DNA of 64,000 bases from Acidobacteriota bacterium (GCA_016196065.1 JACPYL010000008.1:248001-312000); one strand, 5' to 3'; positions 43,530-53,460 are shown, counted from the stretch's first letter. The notes: generated by a model not told the origin, from the sequence alone. Made by a program: numbers and translations.

Positions 43530-44357
43530 ATGAGCAAGAGTGTGACCCGCAAACAGAAAGTCGCTTTCCTCGGTACCGGCAAGATCGGCGGCATCATATT
43601 GCAGGCACTGCTCCGCGATGGCCTGCTTTCACCGTCGCAGACGTGGGCCACGGTGGCGCACCCCGAACGCGCGCGGGCACTCAAGGACAAGCTCAAAGTC
43701 CACGCCGGAACCGACAATCTGGAAGCGGTACGCGACGCCGACATTATCTTTTTGGGTGTGAAACCGCAGGTCGTAGTCGAAGTGGTGCGGGAGATCCGCG
43801 CGCATGTCACTCGCAAGCAGCTATTGATTTCGGTCGCTGCGTCGGTGCCCACGGAGATGATCGAGCGGGAACTGGACGGAGAGGTGCCCGTCGTACGCGC
43901 CATGCCGAATACACCTTGCGTGTTGGGTGCGGGCATGACCGCTCTGTGCAAGGGACGATTCGCGCAGAAGCATCATCTGGATCTGGCGTCAAAGTTTTTC
44001 GATGCAGTCGGCCGTACGGTTGTGGTCGACGAAAAACATATGGATGCGGTGACTGGTCTATCGGCGAGCGGGCCGGCGTACATCTACATCATTCTCGAGT
44101 CGCTGGCCGAAGCGGGAGTGAAGGTCGGATTGCCACGCGATATTGCGACTTTGCTCGCCGCCCAGACGACACTCGGCGCGGCGCGGGTGGTGCTCGAGAC
44201 GGGAGATCATCCGGCACTGCTGAAAGACGCGGTCACTACTCCAGCGGGATGCACGATCGACGGAATCATGGAATTGGAAGAAGGCAAATTGCGCGTGACG
44301 CTGATCAAGGCGGTGGTAAAAGCGGTGCAGCGCGCGAAGGAACTGGCATTCTCGTAA
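43530..44357 (+). CDS. proC: Pyrroline-5-carboxylate reductase
   Basis: A 275-residue enzyme making proline from pyrroline-5-carboxylate with NAD(P)H. The Rossmann motif is FLGTGKIGGIIL, and the C-terminal dimer domain has DAVTGLSASGPAYIY and KDAVTTPAGCT, both conserved in ProC. Length is normal. A GGAGAA ribosome-binding site lies close before the start. A REP-rich region follows. Confidence 0.95.
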   Translation: MSKSVTRKQKVAFLGTGKIGGIILQALLRDGLLSPSQTWATVAHPERARALKDKLKVHAGTDNLEAVRDADIIFLGVKPQVVVEVVREIRAHVTRKQLLISVAASVPTEMIERELDGEVPVVRAMPNTPCVLGAGMTALCKGRFAQKHHLDLASKFFDAVGRTVVVDEKHMDAVTGLSASGPAYIYIILESLAEAGVKVGLPRDIATLLAAQTTLGAARVVLETGDHPALLKDAVTTPAGCTIDGIMELEEGKLRVTLIKAVVKAVQRAKELAFS

Positions 44358-44780
44358 ATTGAGAACGGGCCGTTACCGGATTCAGATTGACCCTTGCTTG
44401 TGCGACCGCATAGTGCGACGAGCGCAGTTCTACCTGCTTCAACCTCCGGAGCTGCAATAGCCCCAGAAATAAGCGATCCATTTATTTCGGCCGGTAGTGT
44501 GGAATCGAATCTGGGCCGTCAACGGCAGCGGCTCAAGCCGGATTTTGGCGGGCCTGAAGGCCCGCCCTGATACGAACTTTTCCAACTAGCGGCACGAGTG
44601 GAACTCGTGCCCTTCCCGAACTCGCGCGAAATAGGAGTTTTTCAGCAGCCTGTCATGCCGTTTCTTCTTCCGAGCATTGCGGCATCGCTAAAGCGATGCC
44701 CTGATACGAATCCCTGACACGAATCCCCGGCAGGACTCCCTGATGATCAAACTGCACCACCACCCAGAAGGACGGGCACT
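44358..44780. repeat. Array of REP-type hairpins
   Basis: 423 bases with three clear hairpins: GGCGGGCC-tgaa-GGCCCGCC (44547-44566), GGCACGAGT-gga-ACTCGTGCC (44591-44611) and GGCATCGCT-aa-AGCGATGCC (44691-44710). The first and third are followed by CTGATACGAA. No gene is seen. It lies between convergent proC and the GAF-TonB gene. Confidence 0.75.
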
Positions 44781-46037
44781 TTAATCCGGCAGCGAAAACT
44801 TCAAAGTGACATCAGTTTGGAATTCCGCGGGACGGCCCTGGAGGCGGTACGGTTCGTAACGCCAGTTGCGGACAGCGTCGGTGGCGGCTGCGGCCAGGAG
44901 TGGATCGCCGGTCAGGACGCTGGTAGACGCGATCGAGCCGTCCGCGGCAACGATTACTTCCAGAACAACCTCTCCGGTGCGGTGAGCGGCTAAGGCATCC
45001 GGCGGATACTGCGGTTCGGTGCGCTGGCGCAACCGGCTTTCGGCTAGATCGGGTGCGAGCCAAACGCGTCCAGAAGGGCCGACGGTAGCCGCTCCGGGTC
45101 CCGCATCACTGGCAGCGGATTTTTTCGGCGCAGCCGGATCCATCCGGAAAACAACTTTGCCTTTCTGGTAGACGACGAGCCCACCGGGGTTCGCGTCGGA
45201 CGGAGGCTTAGCGGTGACGTCCGCAGCACTCTGTTGTCTTGCCGGAGTTGTGGAGGGACCGGAACTTTTTTCAGCAACTTGCGGCGCCGGCGCAACCGAT
45301 CCACGCGTTCCCCCTGTGCCAAGCCATCCGATACGGGATCCAATCAGGAAGCTGATCGCAACCGCAAGCAAAATGGCTAGACCGCCGAGAACGAGAGTCC
45401 AGATTTCGTAGGGCGCATGCTTGTTCGGCACCGTATAGGTAGACGAGAGCACGAAGGGCGTTATGTCCGGGACAGTCGCGATTTTTGGCCGCTGTTCCAG
45501 TTCAAGCGCGGCACGGCGGATTCGAGTCACCTCACGAGCAAAGATCTCCAGCAGGTTCTGATCGGTGTCGACAAACTCCGACGAGTCGGTAGCGAACACT
45601 TCCAGCACTCCGACCAAGTCCGCCGAATCCAGCACGGGAACGATCAGCATGGAGCGGATTCCCAGCCGGCGAGCGGCTTCAGCATCGACCCGGGGATCGG
45701 TTTCGGTGTCGAGACAGAGTTGGGATTTGTGTGTGCGCAGACAGGCACCGGAGAGGCCGTCGCGCGTGTTGAGAGAGATGCCGAGATCGGGAGCGTGGTC
45801 TCCGGTGGCGGCGCGGCACACCATTTCGTCATCGCGCTTGAGGGCCAGGGCAGCGGATCGGGCGCGCGTGGCGGTAGCGGCGCGCACCACTAATTCATTG
45901 AGCACCAAATCGAGAGCGAGTCCGAGCGGAAAGCCGCCGGCGATTTGCTGCTCAAGGGCTTCCACCAGATCCGTCCGGGCAAGCGGATTGGAATCTTCTT
46001 CGCGCGCTTCAGACCACGACATGGGTTGCGGGAACAT
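44781..46037 (-). CDS. GAF domain - transmembrane - TonB C-terminal fusion protein
   Basis: A 418-residue protein with an unusual order. A GAF domain (about 30-180; ARSAALAL, GLSGACLRTHKSQLC, SMLIVPVLDSADLVGVLEVF) comes first. A transmembrane helix (about 212-238) follows, then a proline/serine/lysine linker. The C-terminal TonB-like domain (about 335-418) has YPPDALAAHRTGEVVLEV and VRNWRYEPYRLQGRP. A cytoplasmic GAF sensor joined through the membrane to a periplasmic TonB domain suggests signal-modulated energy coupling, which is inference. It is convergent with proC and upstream of nothing on the same strand. Confidence 0.85.
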   Translation of the reverse strand: MFPQPMSWSEAREEDSNPLARTDLVEALEQQIAGGFPLGLALDLVLNELVVRAATATRARSAALALKRDDEMVCRAATGDHAPDLGISLNTRDGLSGACLRTHKSQLCLDTETDPRVDAEAARRLGIRSMLIVPVLDSADLVGVLEVFATDSSEFVDTDQNLLEIFAREVTRIRRAALELEQRPKIATVPDITPFVLSSTYTVPNKHAPYEIWTLVLGGLAILLAVAISFLIGSRIGWLGTGGTRGSVAPAPQVAEKSSGPSTTPARQQSAADVTAKPPSDANPGGLVVYQKGKVVFRMDPAAPKKSAASDAGPGAATVGPSGRVWLAPDLAESRLRQRTEPQYPPDALAAHRTGEVVLEVIVAADGSIASTSVLTGDPLLAAAATDAVRNWRYEPYRLQGRPAEFQTDVTLKFSLPD

Positions 46038-46216
46038 GGCAGAGTCCCGGTAGCCTGCCGGCGTGGCAATCGAAAGCAGGCTCAGAGGCGAGTTTCCCGC
46101 GAATTCGCAGAGATGTCAATTCGCGGAACGTACCTCGGCACTTGCGAGTGTTACCACTCGTAATTCCGGAGTACGAGGCAGGTTGTAAAAGGGGCCCGGA
46201 TACAGAGCAAAGCGAA

Positions 46217-49024
46217 CTATTGCGCAACTTCGGTAAAAAGCGCCGGACTGCCGACGCCGGCAGCGCTGGCACTGATCGTCACACCGCCCGGGACGCCGGG
46301 CAGTTGGTAGAAGTCCAGGGCGGTTCCCGTATTGTCCGTGGCGACGGGATTGCCGGAGAATTGGCCTCCGCTTCCAGCATCGTCAAACACGACGTCCACA
46401 CCAGAAACAGGGTTCGCGTACTGGTCGGCGACGATCACTGCGAGCGGCTGTGGTAGCAGAGATCCGGCAGGCCCGATCTGACCATCGCCCCCGCTGACCG
46501 TCACAGACGACGGCGGTCCGGGAGTGATGGTTTCGTGAAACGACGCGGAGGCGGAACCTGCGGTGGCGGTAATTGTGACCGGACCGGCGATCGTCCCTGC
46601 CGTGTAGGCGGCGCTCGCACTACCACCGCTGTCGGTTGTGGCGGGACTACCGGTAAAACTTCCAGACGGAGCCGTGAATGTCACCGATGTTCCGGCAACT
46701 GCATTCCCTCCTTGATCGGTCACCTTCACGGCGAGCGATTGTGGAAGTGGAGAGGTAACGGTGGCGGACTGACTGTCCCCGGAGATGATTGCAACATTGG
46801 CGGGGGGCCCAATTACAGCAGTTTCGCCGAACTTGACGGCTTTCAGACCGGTCGAATTGGCAACCACAATGACCTTACCGGGAAGGTTGGGCAACTGGTA
46901 TGAGACACGAGCTTTGCCCGCTGCGTCCGTCACCAGCGTTGAAGGAGTCAGGATACCGCCTTTGCCACCGTCATCGAACGTCACGGTGACATTGGGGACA
47001 CCATTCTTATTGGCGTCCTGCACGGTTACACCGAGCAGAATTGGCAACACTGTGCCTGCGGGTCCAGTCTGGCCGGGTCCGCCCGCATTCACCATTCTCA
47101 CCGGCGCGCCTGCGGTAGCGCTCGCCGAGAAGAGCAGATCGCCAAAGCCGACTGAGGAAGCCGTCAGCGTGTAGGTCCCGACTTTTGCAGGTGTCGTGTA
47201 GACAGTTGTCGCGATGCCGCTGGAGTCGGTCGTAGCCGATGCCGGATTGAACGAGCCACCTTTGCCGCCGTCGCTGAACGTGACGGTGACGCCGGGAAAC
47301 GGAACATTCGAATAGGCCTGTACCGCCTGGACCTGAATGGGTTGCGGCAGCGGAGTCTTGACTGGTGCGGTCTGGTTGGCTCCGGCGATGAGCGACATGT
47401 AGTGACGAAGTCCGAATACTTCCAGGGTGGTGCGGGTCGCCATATAGACTCTGCCATTGGCGACGGTCTGGGTAACGAAGTGCGAAATTTCCGGCAGGTT
47501 GTCGCGCGACATCTGGTGCGAGTTGTAAAGCATCTTCAAGCTGATCGCGTCGTAGGCGTACAGCTGGCCGCCGTTAAATTCCCACACAATTCCATTGGTG
47601 TTCCCATTGGCGGAGATCGATGGCGCGTGTGCGCCCGTCAGTTTGAGGGTGGTACTGGCAACCGGTGCGCTCGAGAGCATGCCCCCGGAGATTGAAAATA
47701 CTTTCAGGAAATCAGCCTTCGCACTGAAGTAAAGCCGCCCGTTCCAATACGCTGGAGCGCCGCGCATCGAACCGACAACACCGACCAGCTCCTGGATGAT
47801 CTGAGTATCATTCGGAGCATACATGCCCAGAAGGTCACGATTCAGAACGTAGATGGTGCCCTGCTTGCCGGATGCCACGATGACATGCGGGAATGGTCCC
47901 TCCAGATCGGGCAACACGAGCGGCGAGCAGCCGCTGAGATCAAGATCGTGAGCGTTAAGGAATGCCACCGAGCCGGGAATGAAGTAATCGACCAGATCCA
48001 GATTGCCGTCCAGTTTAAGCACGGCGTGCGTGTAGCCCTGGCCACCAGTGTCAACGTCGAAATTTCCTTCGGACGTTAATGGATAGATGTATCCAGCGTC
48101 GTCCGCAGCCAAACCACCACCGGCTTGCCAGATCGAGGTCAGGCCGTGATCAGGATTGGTATTGAAAACACCGGTCTGCTGCAACGTGGCGCCGTCATAG
48201 CCCAGCACCCAGGAATGGTTGTTGTCATTGCAGTAGTTCGAACCAAAGGCGAGGTACACGATGCCATTGAGGAAGAGCAGGCCGGGACGGTTCTTCTGAT
48301 GCAGACTATTGAAGTTGACGACTGTTCCAGCGTTGCTGGTGATCGTAGCGCTAATCGTTACCGGACTGCCGGGCTTCTCCTGCCCGGTTGCCACATCCAA
48401 GGCGTGCAACTGATGGCGCACGGTCCCGTTGTCCAGGATCTTCGCGACCACGTACATGGTATTCGTGACGGTATCGATGGCAGGGGTGGCAACAATTCCC
48501 TCCTGCGTGAAACCAGGTCCTCGATCTTCCGTGGTAGCGCAGGGCAGAAAAGCCCCGCTCGCGGTCGTAATGCCGTTGCCCGGATCCGTGAAATTCACCT
48601 GCCACAGGGGTGTGGCGTTGGCTCCTCCGTTGCTCTCCGCATCGAAGGCGTAAACCGTATCAGCCATGGTCGCCACATAGACGACGTTGTGCACTCCCTT
48701 GCCCGGTATATTCACGTTCGGGACGTACAAGGGTTGCGCCAGAGCCTGATAGTCAAGCGGGTAGCTGAAGAGACGGCCAAAGTTATTCTTGTCGATGTTG
48801 CCGGGAGTCAGCAGACCTTCGTTGGTGTTCGCGCCGGTGCGCGCGTTGTCTCCGTGACTGGTCGGCACGGGCGTCTGTGCGAAAGCGACGGACGCAAGCA
48901 TGCAGAACACAAGGCAACTCGCGGCCATGAGCCTGGTGCCTGGCCGGCCAAAACTCGAACGCAACGGACGCACTGCATGGGAGCGGGGGGTACCCACTCG
49001 CTCGACGGGCTTCATGAACCTCAT
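46217..49024 (-). CDS. Secreted PQQ-like propeller with Big-1 Ig domains
   Basis: A 935-residue exported protein. A basic N-terminus precedes a hydrophobic segment (about 35-50, ASCLVFCMLASVAFA). Residues about 55-540 form a pyrroloquinoline-quinone-type beta-propeller (NARTGANTNEGLLTP, VVYVATMADTVYAFDAE, SNYCNDNNHSWVLGYD). Four invasin-type Big-1 repeats follow (about 560-935), each with V-T-V-T/F-D-D-G-G-K-G-G and T-D-S/A-x-G-x-A. A quinoprotein catalytic site cannot be confirmed. The GGAGG upstream fits the second ATG. It sits 241 bases downstream of the TonB receptor on the same strand. Confidence 0.82.
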   Translation of the reverse strand: MRFMKPVERVGTPRSHAVRPLRSSFGRPGTRLMAASCLVFCMLASVAFAQTPVPTSHGDNARTGANTNEGLLTPGNIDKNNFGRLFSYPLDYQALAQPLYVPNVNIPGKGVHNVVYVATMADTVYAFDAESNGGANATPLWQVNFTDPGNGITTASGAFLPCATTEDRGPGFTQEGIVATPAIDTVTNTMYVVAKILDNGTVRHQLHALDVATGQEKPGSPVTISATITSNAGTVVNFNSLHQKNRPGLLFLNGIVYLAFGSNYCNDNNHSWVLGYDGATLQQTGVFNTNPDHGLTSIWQAGGGLAADDAGYIYPLTSEGNFDVDTGGQGYTHAVLKLDGNLDLVDYFIPGSVAFLNAHDLDLSGCSPLVLPDLEGPFPHVIVASGKQGTIYVLNRDLLGMYAPNDTQIIQELVGVVGSMRGAPAYWNGRLYFSAKADFLKVFSISGGMLSSAPVASTTLKLTGAHAPSISANGNTNGIVWEFNGGQLYAYDAISLKMLYNSHQMSRDNLPEISHFVTQTVANGRVYMATRTTLEVFGLRHYMSLIAGANQTAPVKTPLPQPIQVQAVQAYSNVPFPGVTVTFSDGGKGGSFNPASATTDSSGIATTVYTTPAKVGTYTLTASSVGFGDLLFSASATAGAPVRMVNAGGPGQTGPAGTVLPILLGVTVQDANKNGVPNVTVTFDDGGKGGILTPSTLVTDAAGKARVSYQLPNLPGKVIVVANSTGLKAVKFGETAVIGPPANVAIISGDSQSATVTSPLPQSLAVKVTDQGGNAVAGTSVTFTAPSGSFTGSPATTDSGGSASAAYTAGTIAGPVTITATAGSASASFHETITPGPPSSVTVSGGDGQIGPAGSLLPQPLAVIVADQYANPVSGVDVVFDDAGSGGQFSGNPVATDNTGTALDFYQLPGVPGGVTISASAAGVGSPALFTEVAQ

Positions 49025-49265
49025 TACCACGTTCCTCCAGAGATAAGTGCTGCCAAGTCAGTATTCGATGAAAGACGAAACGGTACCTGGGAAAGAGCAG
49101 TTGTTACGCCAAGGGGGAAAGGAGTTCTGTTCCTACTAAAGGGTTCTGGGGACTTGGCTTCCTTATAACACGGTCGTTTTGGCCCCGAATAGAAATTTTT
49201 GGAACTGCAAACGTTTGCACATATTGAACAGCTGATCGGCGACATCCGAGACACTACGGCAGGAG

Positions 49266-51599
49266 TTAGTAATCGAAACGCAACCGCACGGAGACGCTGC
49301 GTGGTGAGCCAATCGCGGTGCCCGAGAAAATGCTGGCGAAGTTAATGACATTCAAGCGGTCGTTCAAATTCCTTATGTCGCATTGCAAACGTACGGCGCG
49401 AGTTTCTTTGCGGTACAGGTCCACTGCGCCGGAGAGGTCGACCGCCAGCAACGGCTTGACGCGGCCGGCGGGCAGGTTGACTCGATCTACCACCGCTTGG
49501 CCGAACTGTTCCACCAATGTGGCGATGTCTTCGCCATCAAGTTCTACCGGAAGGCCAGTCCCGTACGAGGAACCGAGCGCCACCCAGAACCTTGACCATG
49601 GCTGATAACGAACTTGCCCATGGACGGTATGCCGCTGGTCCTGCGAATTCCAGACACGGGCGTGAGAATTCAGCTCATCGCTCACGTCCTCACCCAGGAA
49701 CAGCCCTCCTACAACCGGAAGCTGGGCCGAGGCCACCTGATACGAATAACTGACCCACGCAGTGACTGGTCCCCACTGCGGGAGCACGAATTGACTCTCG
49801 ACACCGTAGACATCCGCGGAATGGAGCGCGATGGGAAAGCTGACTCCGGTATTGAGCAGCACATCGTCGTCGGCAAAATTCCGCAGATTTCTTCGAAACA
49901 GATTCGCAGAGATATGTGCTTTCCGGAATAGCTCTTTCGTGGCCCCCAACTCGTAATAGTTGCCGCGCGACGGTCGCAATGTAAGTTGGGCGGCCTCGCC
50001 ATCCAGTGTGCGCACTTCTGCCGAGGTGCTAAGGAGAAGGTTTTCAATGGCCGGCGTACCAAACACGCGGTCATACGATCCACGAAACACGACGCCCAAT
50101 TTCGGCACATACCAGGCAAAGCCAACACGAGGACTGAACGCCGATTCATCAACTCTGACTTGATAGTGGTCGAAGCGAATACCGGCGCTGACATTCAGGT
50201 TGCCGAAATGAATGTTGTCCTGAAAGAAAATCGCTTGTTCCCGGTCGCGTCCACTCTCGTGAAACGCGAAATCGATGGGAGTAGACGGATCGAAACCTTC
50301 GGGATCCGTAATGTGATAGGAGAATCGTTCGTGAACCAGGGTGTAGATCATGTCCACACCCGCCTTCAGTTCGTGGTGTTTCAGTGCGGCGGCGACGGTG
50401 CCACTGAGATAGCCTTCGCGAAATCCACGATCCTGAAAAACTTCGATCGGCGTAGAAAGCGCATTGGAAACCAGGCCCGCTTCGGTATCGCGCACTCGGC
50501 CTTGCACTGTGCCCATCACGTCGGACGAAAAAGTGTGCTGATAGGAAAACTGCCCGGACACTTCCTTATTGTTGCGGTCCTGTCGCTGGCCGGCGTCCTG
50601 CTGGATCAATTCATTGGGAACCAACAATCCCGAGCGCGCATAGATCACGGAAAAGCGGAGTCGATCCTGGGGAGTGAGGTCACGCTCGAAGCTTCCCTTC
50701 ACGCTGGCCATGGTCGCGCGGTTGGTGAAGTTCTGGAGGACGGGCGGGTCGAGAAAGCGGTCGGTGCGCGCACTCTCCATGCTCAGGCCCAATACATTGC
50801 GACCGTCGTAGTAACTGGTCCCCAGGAAGCCGTTCGCGGTGCCGAAGCTACCTCCACCCAGCAGTACCGTGCCGTGCAACCCACGGGCCGGATTACGGTC
50901 CGACACAGTTTCGATGACGCCACCGACTTTTCGTCCGAATTCAGCGGGGATGCCTGAGGTATACATCTTCACGGACTGCACATCCTCTAAATCCTCGGTG
51001 GCGGAGAACGCGGGGGAACGATTGTTCAAAATGGGCAGGCCGTCGACTACATATTGTGTGTCGTATTCCGCACCGCGCGGATGCAGCACGCCATTGGCTT
51101 CAAGCAGCCAGCCGGGCTGGGTCTGCACAACGTCGATTGCCTGCCGTCCGGGGGCGGTTGCCTTCCAATCGCGCAAAGCGATCGCCCCGAGTTGATAGGT
51201 GTTCCCGGTATTGATGGTGTCCATCAGCGTGTCGGAATCCTGGACATTGACGGTTTGCGTCACGGAAGCGACGGCGAGCGAAGCCGCAAATTTCAGCGGC
51301 AATTCGGAGCGGATTTCGATCAGTGTGGCGAAGATCGAGAATCCAGCCTCCTCCAGGGTCAGTTTGTAAGCACCCAGCGGAAGCTTGCGGGCGACATATT
51401 CCCCGGAGGCTGAAGTATCGAAGCTCAACTCGAAGTGATTGGCCTGGCTTGAAAGCGTGCCATGAGCGGGCAAAGCGGCGCCGGAAGCGTCCGACACCGA
51501 GAGGCGAAGTTCACCCGAGCGATCTTGTGCGATTGCGCCCGGCGGCAACACGACCAGGAAAGCCGCAAGGAATCCGGCACGTAAGAAAGTTTGATTCAC
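49266..51599 (-). CDS. TonB-dependent receptor with carboxypeptidase-regulatory N-terminus
   Basis: A 777-residue outer-membrane receptor. The signal peptide (about 1-24) is followed by a CarboxypepD_reg-like Ig domain (about 26-110). Next come the plug (about 115-230, with the motif AEYDTQYVVDGLPILNNRS) and a 22-strand-type barrel to the C-terminus, ending VRLRFDY. A GTG start is used. The substrate is unknown. It is shorter than the approximately 1000-residue acidobacterial type but complete. It is divergent from an MFS carrier across about 170 bases. Confidence 0.87.
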   Translation of the reverse strand: MNQTFLRAGFLAAFLVVLPPGAIAQDRSGELRLSVSDASGAALPAHGTLSSQANHFELSFDTSASGEYVARKLPLGAYKLTLEEAGFSIFATLIEIRSELPLKFAASLAVASVTQTVNVQDSDTLMDTINTGNTYQLGAIALRDWKATAPGRQAIDVVQTQPGWLLEANGVLHPRGAEYDTQYVVDGLPILNNRSPAFSATEDLEDVQSVKMYTSGIPAEFGRKVGGVIETVSDRNPARGLHGTVLLGGGSFGTANGFLGTSYYDGRNVLGLSMESARTDRFLDPPVLQNFTNRATMASVKGSFERDLTPQDRLRFSVIYARSGLLVPNELIQQDAGQRQDRNNKEVSGQFSYQHTFSSDVMGTVQGRVRDTEAGLVSNALSTPIEVFQDRGFREGYLSGTVAAALKHHELKAGVDMIYTLVHERFSYHITDPEGFDPSTPIDFAFHESGRDREQAIFFQDNIHFGNLNVSAGIRFDHYQVRVDESAFSPRVGFAWYVPKLGVVFRGSYDRVFGTPAIENLLLSTSAEVRTLDGEAAQLTLRPSRGNYYELGATKELFRKAHISANLFRRNLRNFADDDVLLNTGVSFPIALHSADVYGVESQFVLPQWGPVTAWVSYSYQVASAQLPVVGGLFLGEDVSDELNSHARVWNSQDQRHTVHGQVRYQPWSRFWVALGSSYGTGLPVELDGEDIATLVEQFGQAVVDRVNLPAGRVKPLLAVDLSGAVDLYRKETRAVRLQCDIRNLNDRLNVINFASIFSGTAIGSPRSVSVRLRFDY

Positions 51600-51767
51600 C
51601 TGTTTCTCTTAGATGCGTCGGGGATGCGCCGTCTAGCGGTTATTATATCTGGGCCACGAGCCTGCCCTGCCGCTCCGGATGTCCCACACCTTCTGGTGTG
51701 ACGGCACGAAGGTGGCATCCGGTTGCCTTGGTGGCGAGGGTTTGGAATCTACTATGGCGCATGCCCA

Positions 51768-53000
51768 ATGACAGCGGATCAACCTTCGCGGTTCCCTCTC
51801 ACTTCCGAGCAGCGCCACGCCGTCAGTGCCAGCTTTCTGGGCTGGACGCTGGATGCCTTCGACTTCTTCGTACTGGTCTTCATGGTCGACGTTCTGGCCG
51901 CGCACTTTGGAGTGTCGCCGTCCAAGATCATCTTCACCACCGCTATCACTCTGGCGATGCGTCCCTTGGGAGCCTTGCTCTTCGGCATGTTGGCCGACCG
52001 CTACGGGCGCCGCACACCACTCATGGCCAACGTGGTGTTTTTTTCAGTCGTGGAGTTGCTCTGCGGATTCGCTCCCAACTACACCGTGTTCCTGATCCTC
52101 CGGGCGATCTACGGTATCGGCATGGGGGGAGAATGGGGCGTCGGGGCGTCGCTGGCGATGGAGAGTGTCCCTGCAAAATGGCGCGGCACAATTTCCGGGA
52201 TCGTGCAGTCCGGATATTCCTGCGGTTATCTACTAGCCGCGGTGGCCGCGAAAGTCATCCTGCCGATGTGGGGATGGCGGGCGATGTTCTGGGCGGGCGG
52301 CCTGCCCGCACTCCTGGCTTTCTACATTCGCTTCAAGGTGACGGAGTCGGAAGCGTGGAAGCAGCATCGGATGCCGGGCTTTCGCGCGATTGTCAGTACA
52401 GCGGCAGCAAATTGGAAACTGTTCCTGTACATGGTCGGCATGATGAGTTGCATGCATTTTCTGTCCCATGGAACGCAGGATTTGTATCCCCACTTCCTGA
52501 AATCGGTGCATGGCTTCTCCACGTCGACCGTGGCGAACATCGCGATCATCTACAACCTCGGATCGCTGCTCGGAGCGCTCACCTTCGGACAACTCTCGGA
52601 GCATATCGGGCGACGAAAGAGCCTGATCAGCGCGGCGCTGCTTTCTTTGTGTGTGATCCCACTGTGGGCTTTTGGCAACAAGTTGACGGCGTTGGCAGTG
52701 GGCGCGTTTCTGATGCAGGTGGGAGTGCAGGGTGCGTGGGGAATCATCCCAGCCCATCTGAACGAACTGTCTCCGGCGGCGGTTCGCGGGCTGATTCCGG
52801 GATTGGCGTACCAACTGGGAATTCTGGTGGCTTCGCCCGTCAACAGTATTGAATACGCATTGCGCGATCACTTCGGATACTCACGGGCGCTGGCTGGCTT
52901 CGAGATTGCGAACATCATCCTGCTTACGGTCGTGGTCGCTCTCGGGCCAGAAAAGAAAGGCAGGGACTTTCTTGCAGGACCAGACCGCACCGGACCTTAG
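51768..53000 (+). CDS. MFS transporter (SHS/sialate-lactate symporter-like)
   Basis: A 410-residue inner-membrane carrier with 12 predicted helices. Motif A (DRYGRRTP) follows helix 2, and GIGMGGEWGVGASLAMESVP is the conserved segment of SHS/sialate and carboxylate MFS carriers. A second motif-A copy (EHIGRRKS) starts the C-terminal half. It probably moves a small organic acid with protons. The internal ATG was chosen as the family start. It is divergent from the TonB receptor; a link between the two is possible. Confidence 0.87.
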   Translation: MTADQPSRFPLTSEQRHAVSASFLGWTLDAFDFFVLVFMVDVLAAHFGVSPSKIIFTTAITLAMRPLGALLFGMLADRYGRRTPLMANVVFFSVVELLCGFAPNYTVFLILRAIYGIGMGGEWGVGASLAMESVPAKWRGTISGIVQSGYSCGYLLAAVAAKVILPMWGWRAMFWAGGLPALLAFYIRFKVTESEAWKQHRMPGFRAIVSTAAANWKLFLYMVGMMSCMHFLSHGTQDLYPHFLKSVHGFSTSTVANIAIIYNLGSLLGALTFGQLSEHIGRRKSLISAALLSLCVIPLWAFGNKLTALAVGAFLMQVGVQGAWGIIPAHLNELSPAAVRGLIPGLAYQLGILVASPVNSIEYALRDHFGYSRALAGFEIANIILLTVVVALGPEKKGRDFLAGPDRTGP

Positions 53001-53120
53001 ACCCCAGACCCTTTCGGGCCTTCGGACCAAGTCAACTGTTTCATTCGGAGGGCACGAGATCACACAGGGAAAGGCCTTGCGGTTGCGCTGTCAAGCAACT
53101 GCGCCAGGAGCGGCACGCCT

Positions 53121-53252
53121 TCAACCGATCTTGCCGGCACCAGGTGTCGCACTCTTCACTTTTTTGTGTTCGAACGTTACTGCCAGGGCCAGCATCACAC
53201 CGATGAGGCCGAACGCTGCCAAAGCTACTAAAGCGATGATCAGGATGGGCAT
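53121..53252 (-). CDS. 43-residue single-pass membrane protein
   Basis: A short gene (43 codons plus stop) with a strong ribosome-binding site AGGAGG six bases before its ATG. The peptide starts MPILIIALVALAAFGLIGVM, continues with more hydrophobic residues to about 25, then has a basic tail (EHKKVKS ... GKIG). The N-terminal half is a clear transmembrane helix. No family was recognised. It lies between the convergent MFS gene and the divergent ugd gene, next to the dyad at 53299. The strength of the start signal is the main evidence. Confidence 0.65.
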   Translation of the reverse strand: MPILIIALVALAAFGLIGVMLALAVTFEHKKVKSATPGAGKIG

Positions 53253-53298
53253 ATGACCCTCCTACTTTCGCATTCTGACCACCGCTGCAAGTCGACGC

Positions 53299-53314
53299 CG
53301 TGACCGCTATCACT
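53299..53314. promoter_or_regulatory. CRP/FNR-like dyad CGTGA-N6-TCACT
   Basis: CGTGACCGCTATCACT matches eight of ten half-site positions. It is 47 bases upstream of the 43-residue gene and 147 bases upstream of ugd. Confidence 0.3.
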
Positions 53315-53460
53315 GGTTGGTGTGACAGACCGAATTCCCATTCCTGCTCTCGATGAAACCAAGATTCATGTTGCGCCGCAGACGCGCTCCGAAACACTGC
53401 TAGATTGGTTTTCAGACGACGGGAACATACCCGCGTGATCCCTTGAAGGAGCTTGGCGTC

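Noticed and set aside
44358-44780. CRISPR array
   Set aside because: The hairpins differ from each other and there is no regular repeat-spacer spacing; they are REP-type palindromes.
51323-52852. A 509-codon plus-strand frame over the TonB receptor start and the MFS gene
   Set aside because: It overlaps two well-supported genes, is rich in arginine, serine and proline as typical of shadow frames, and shows no motif.
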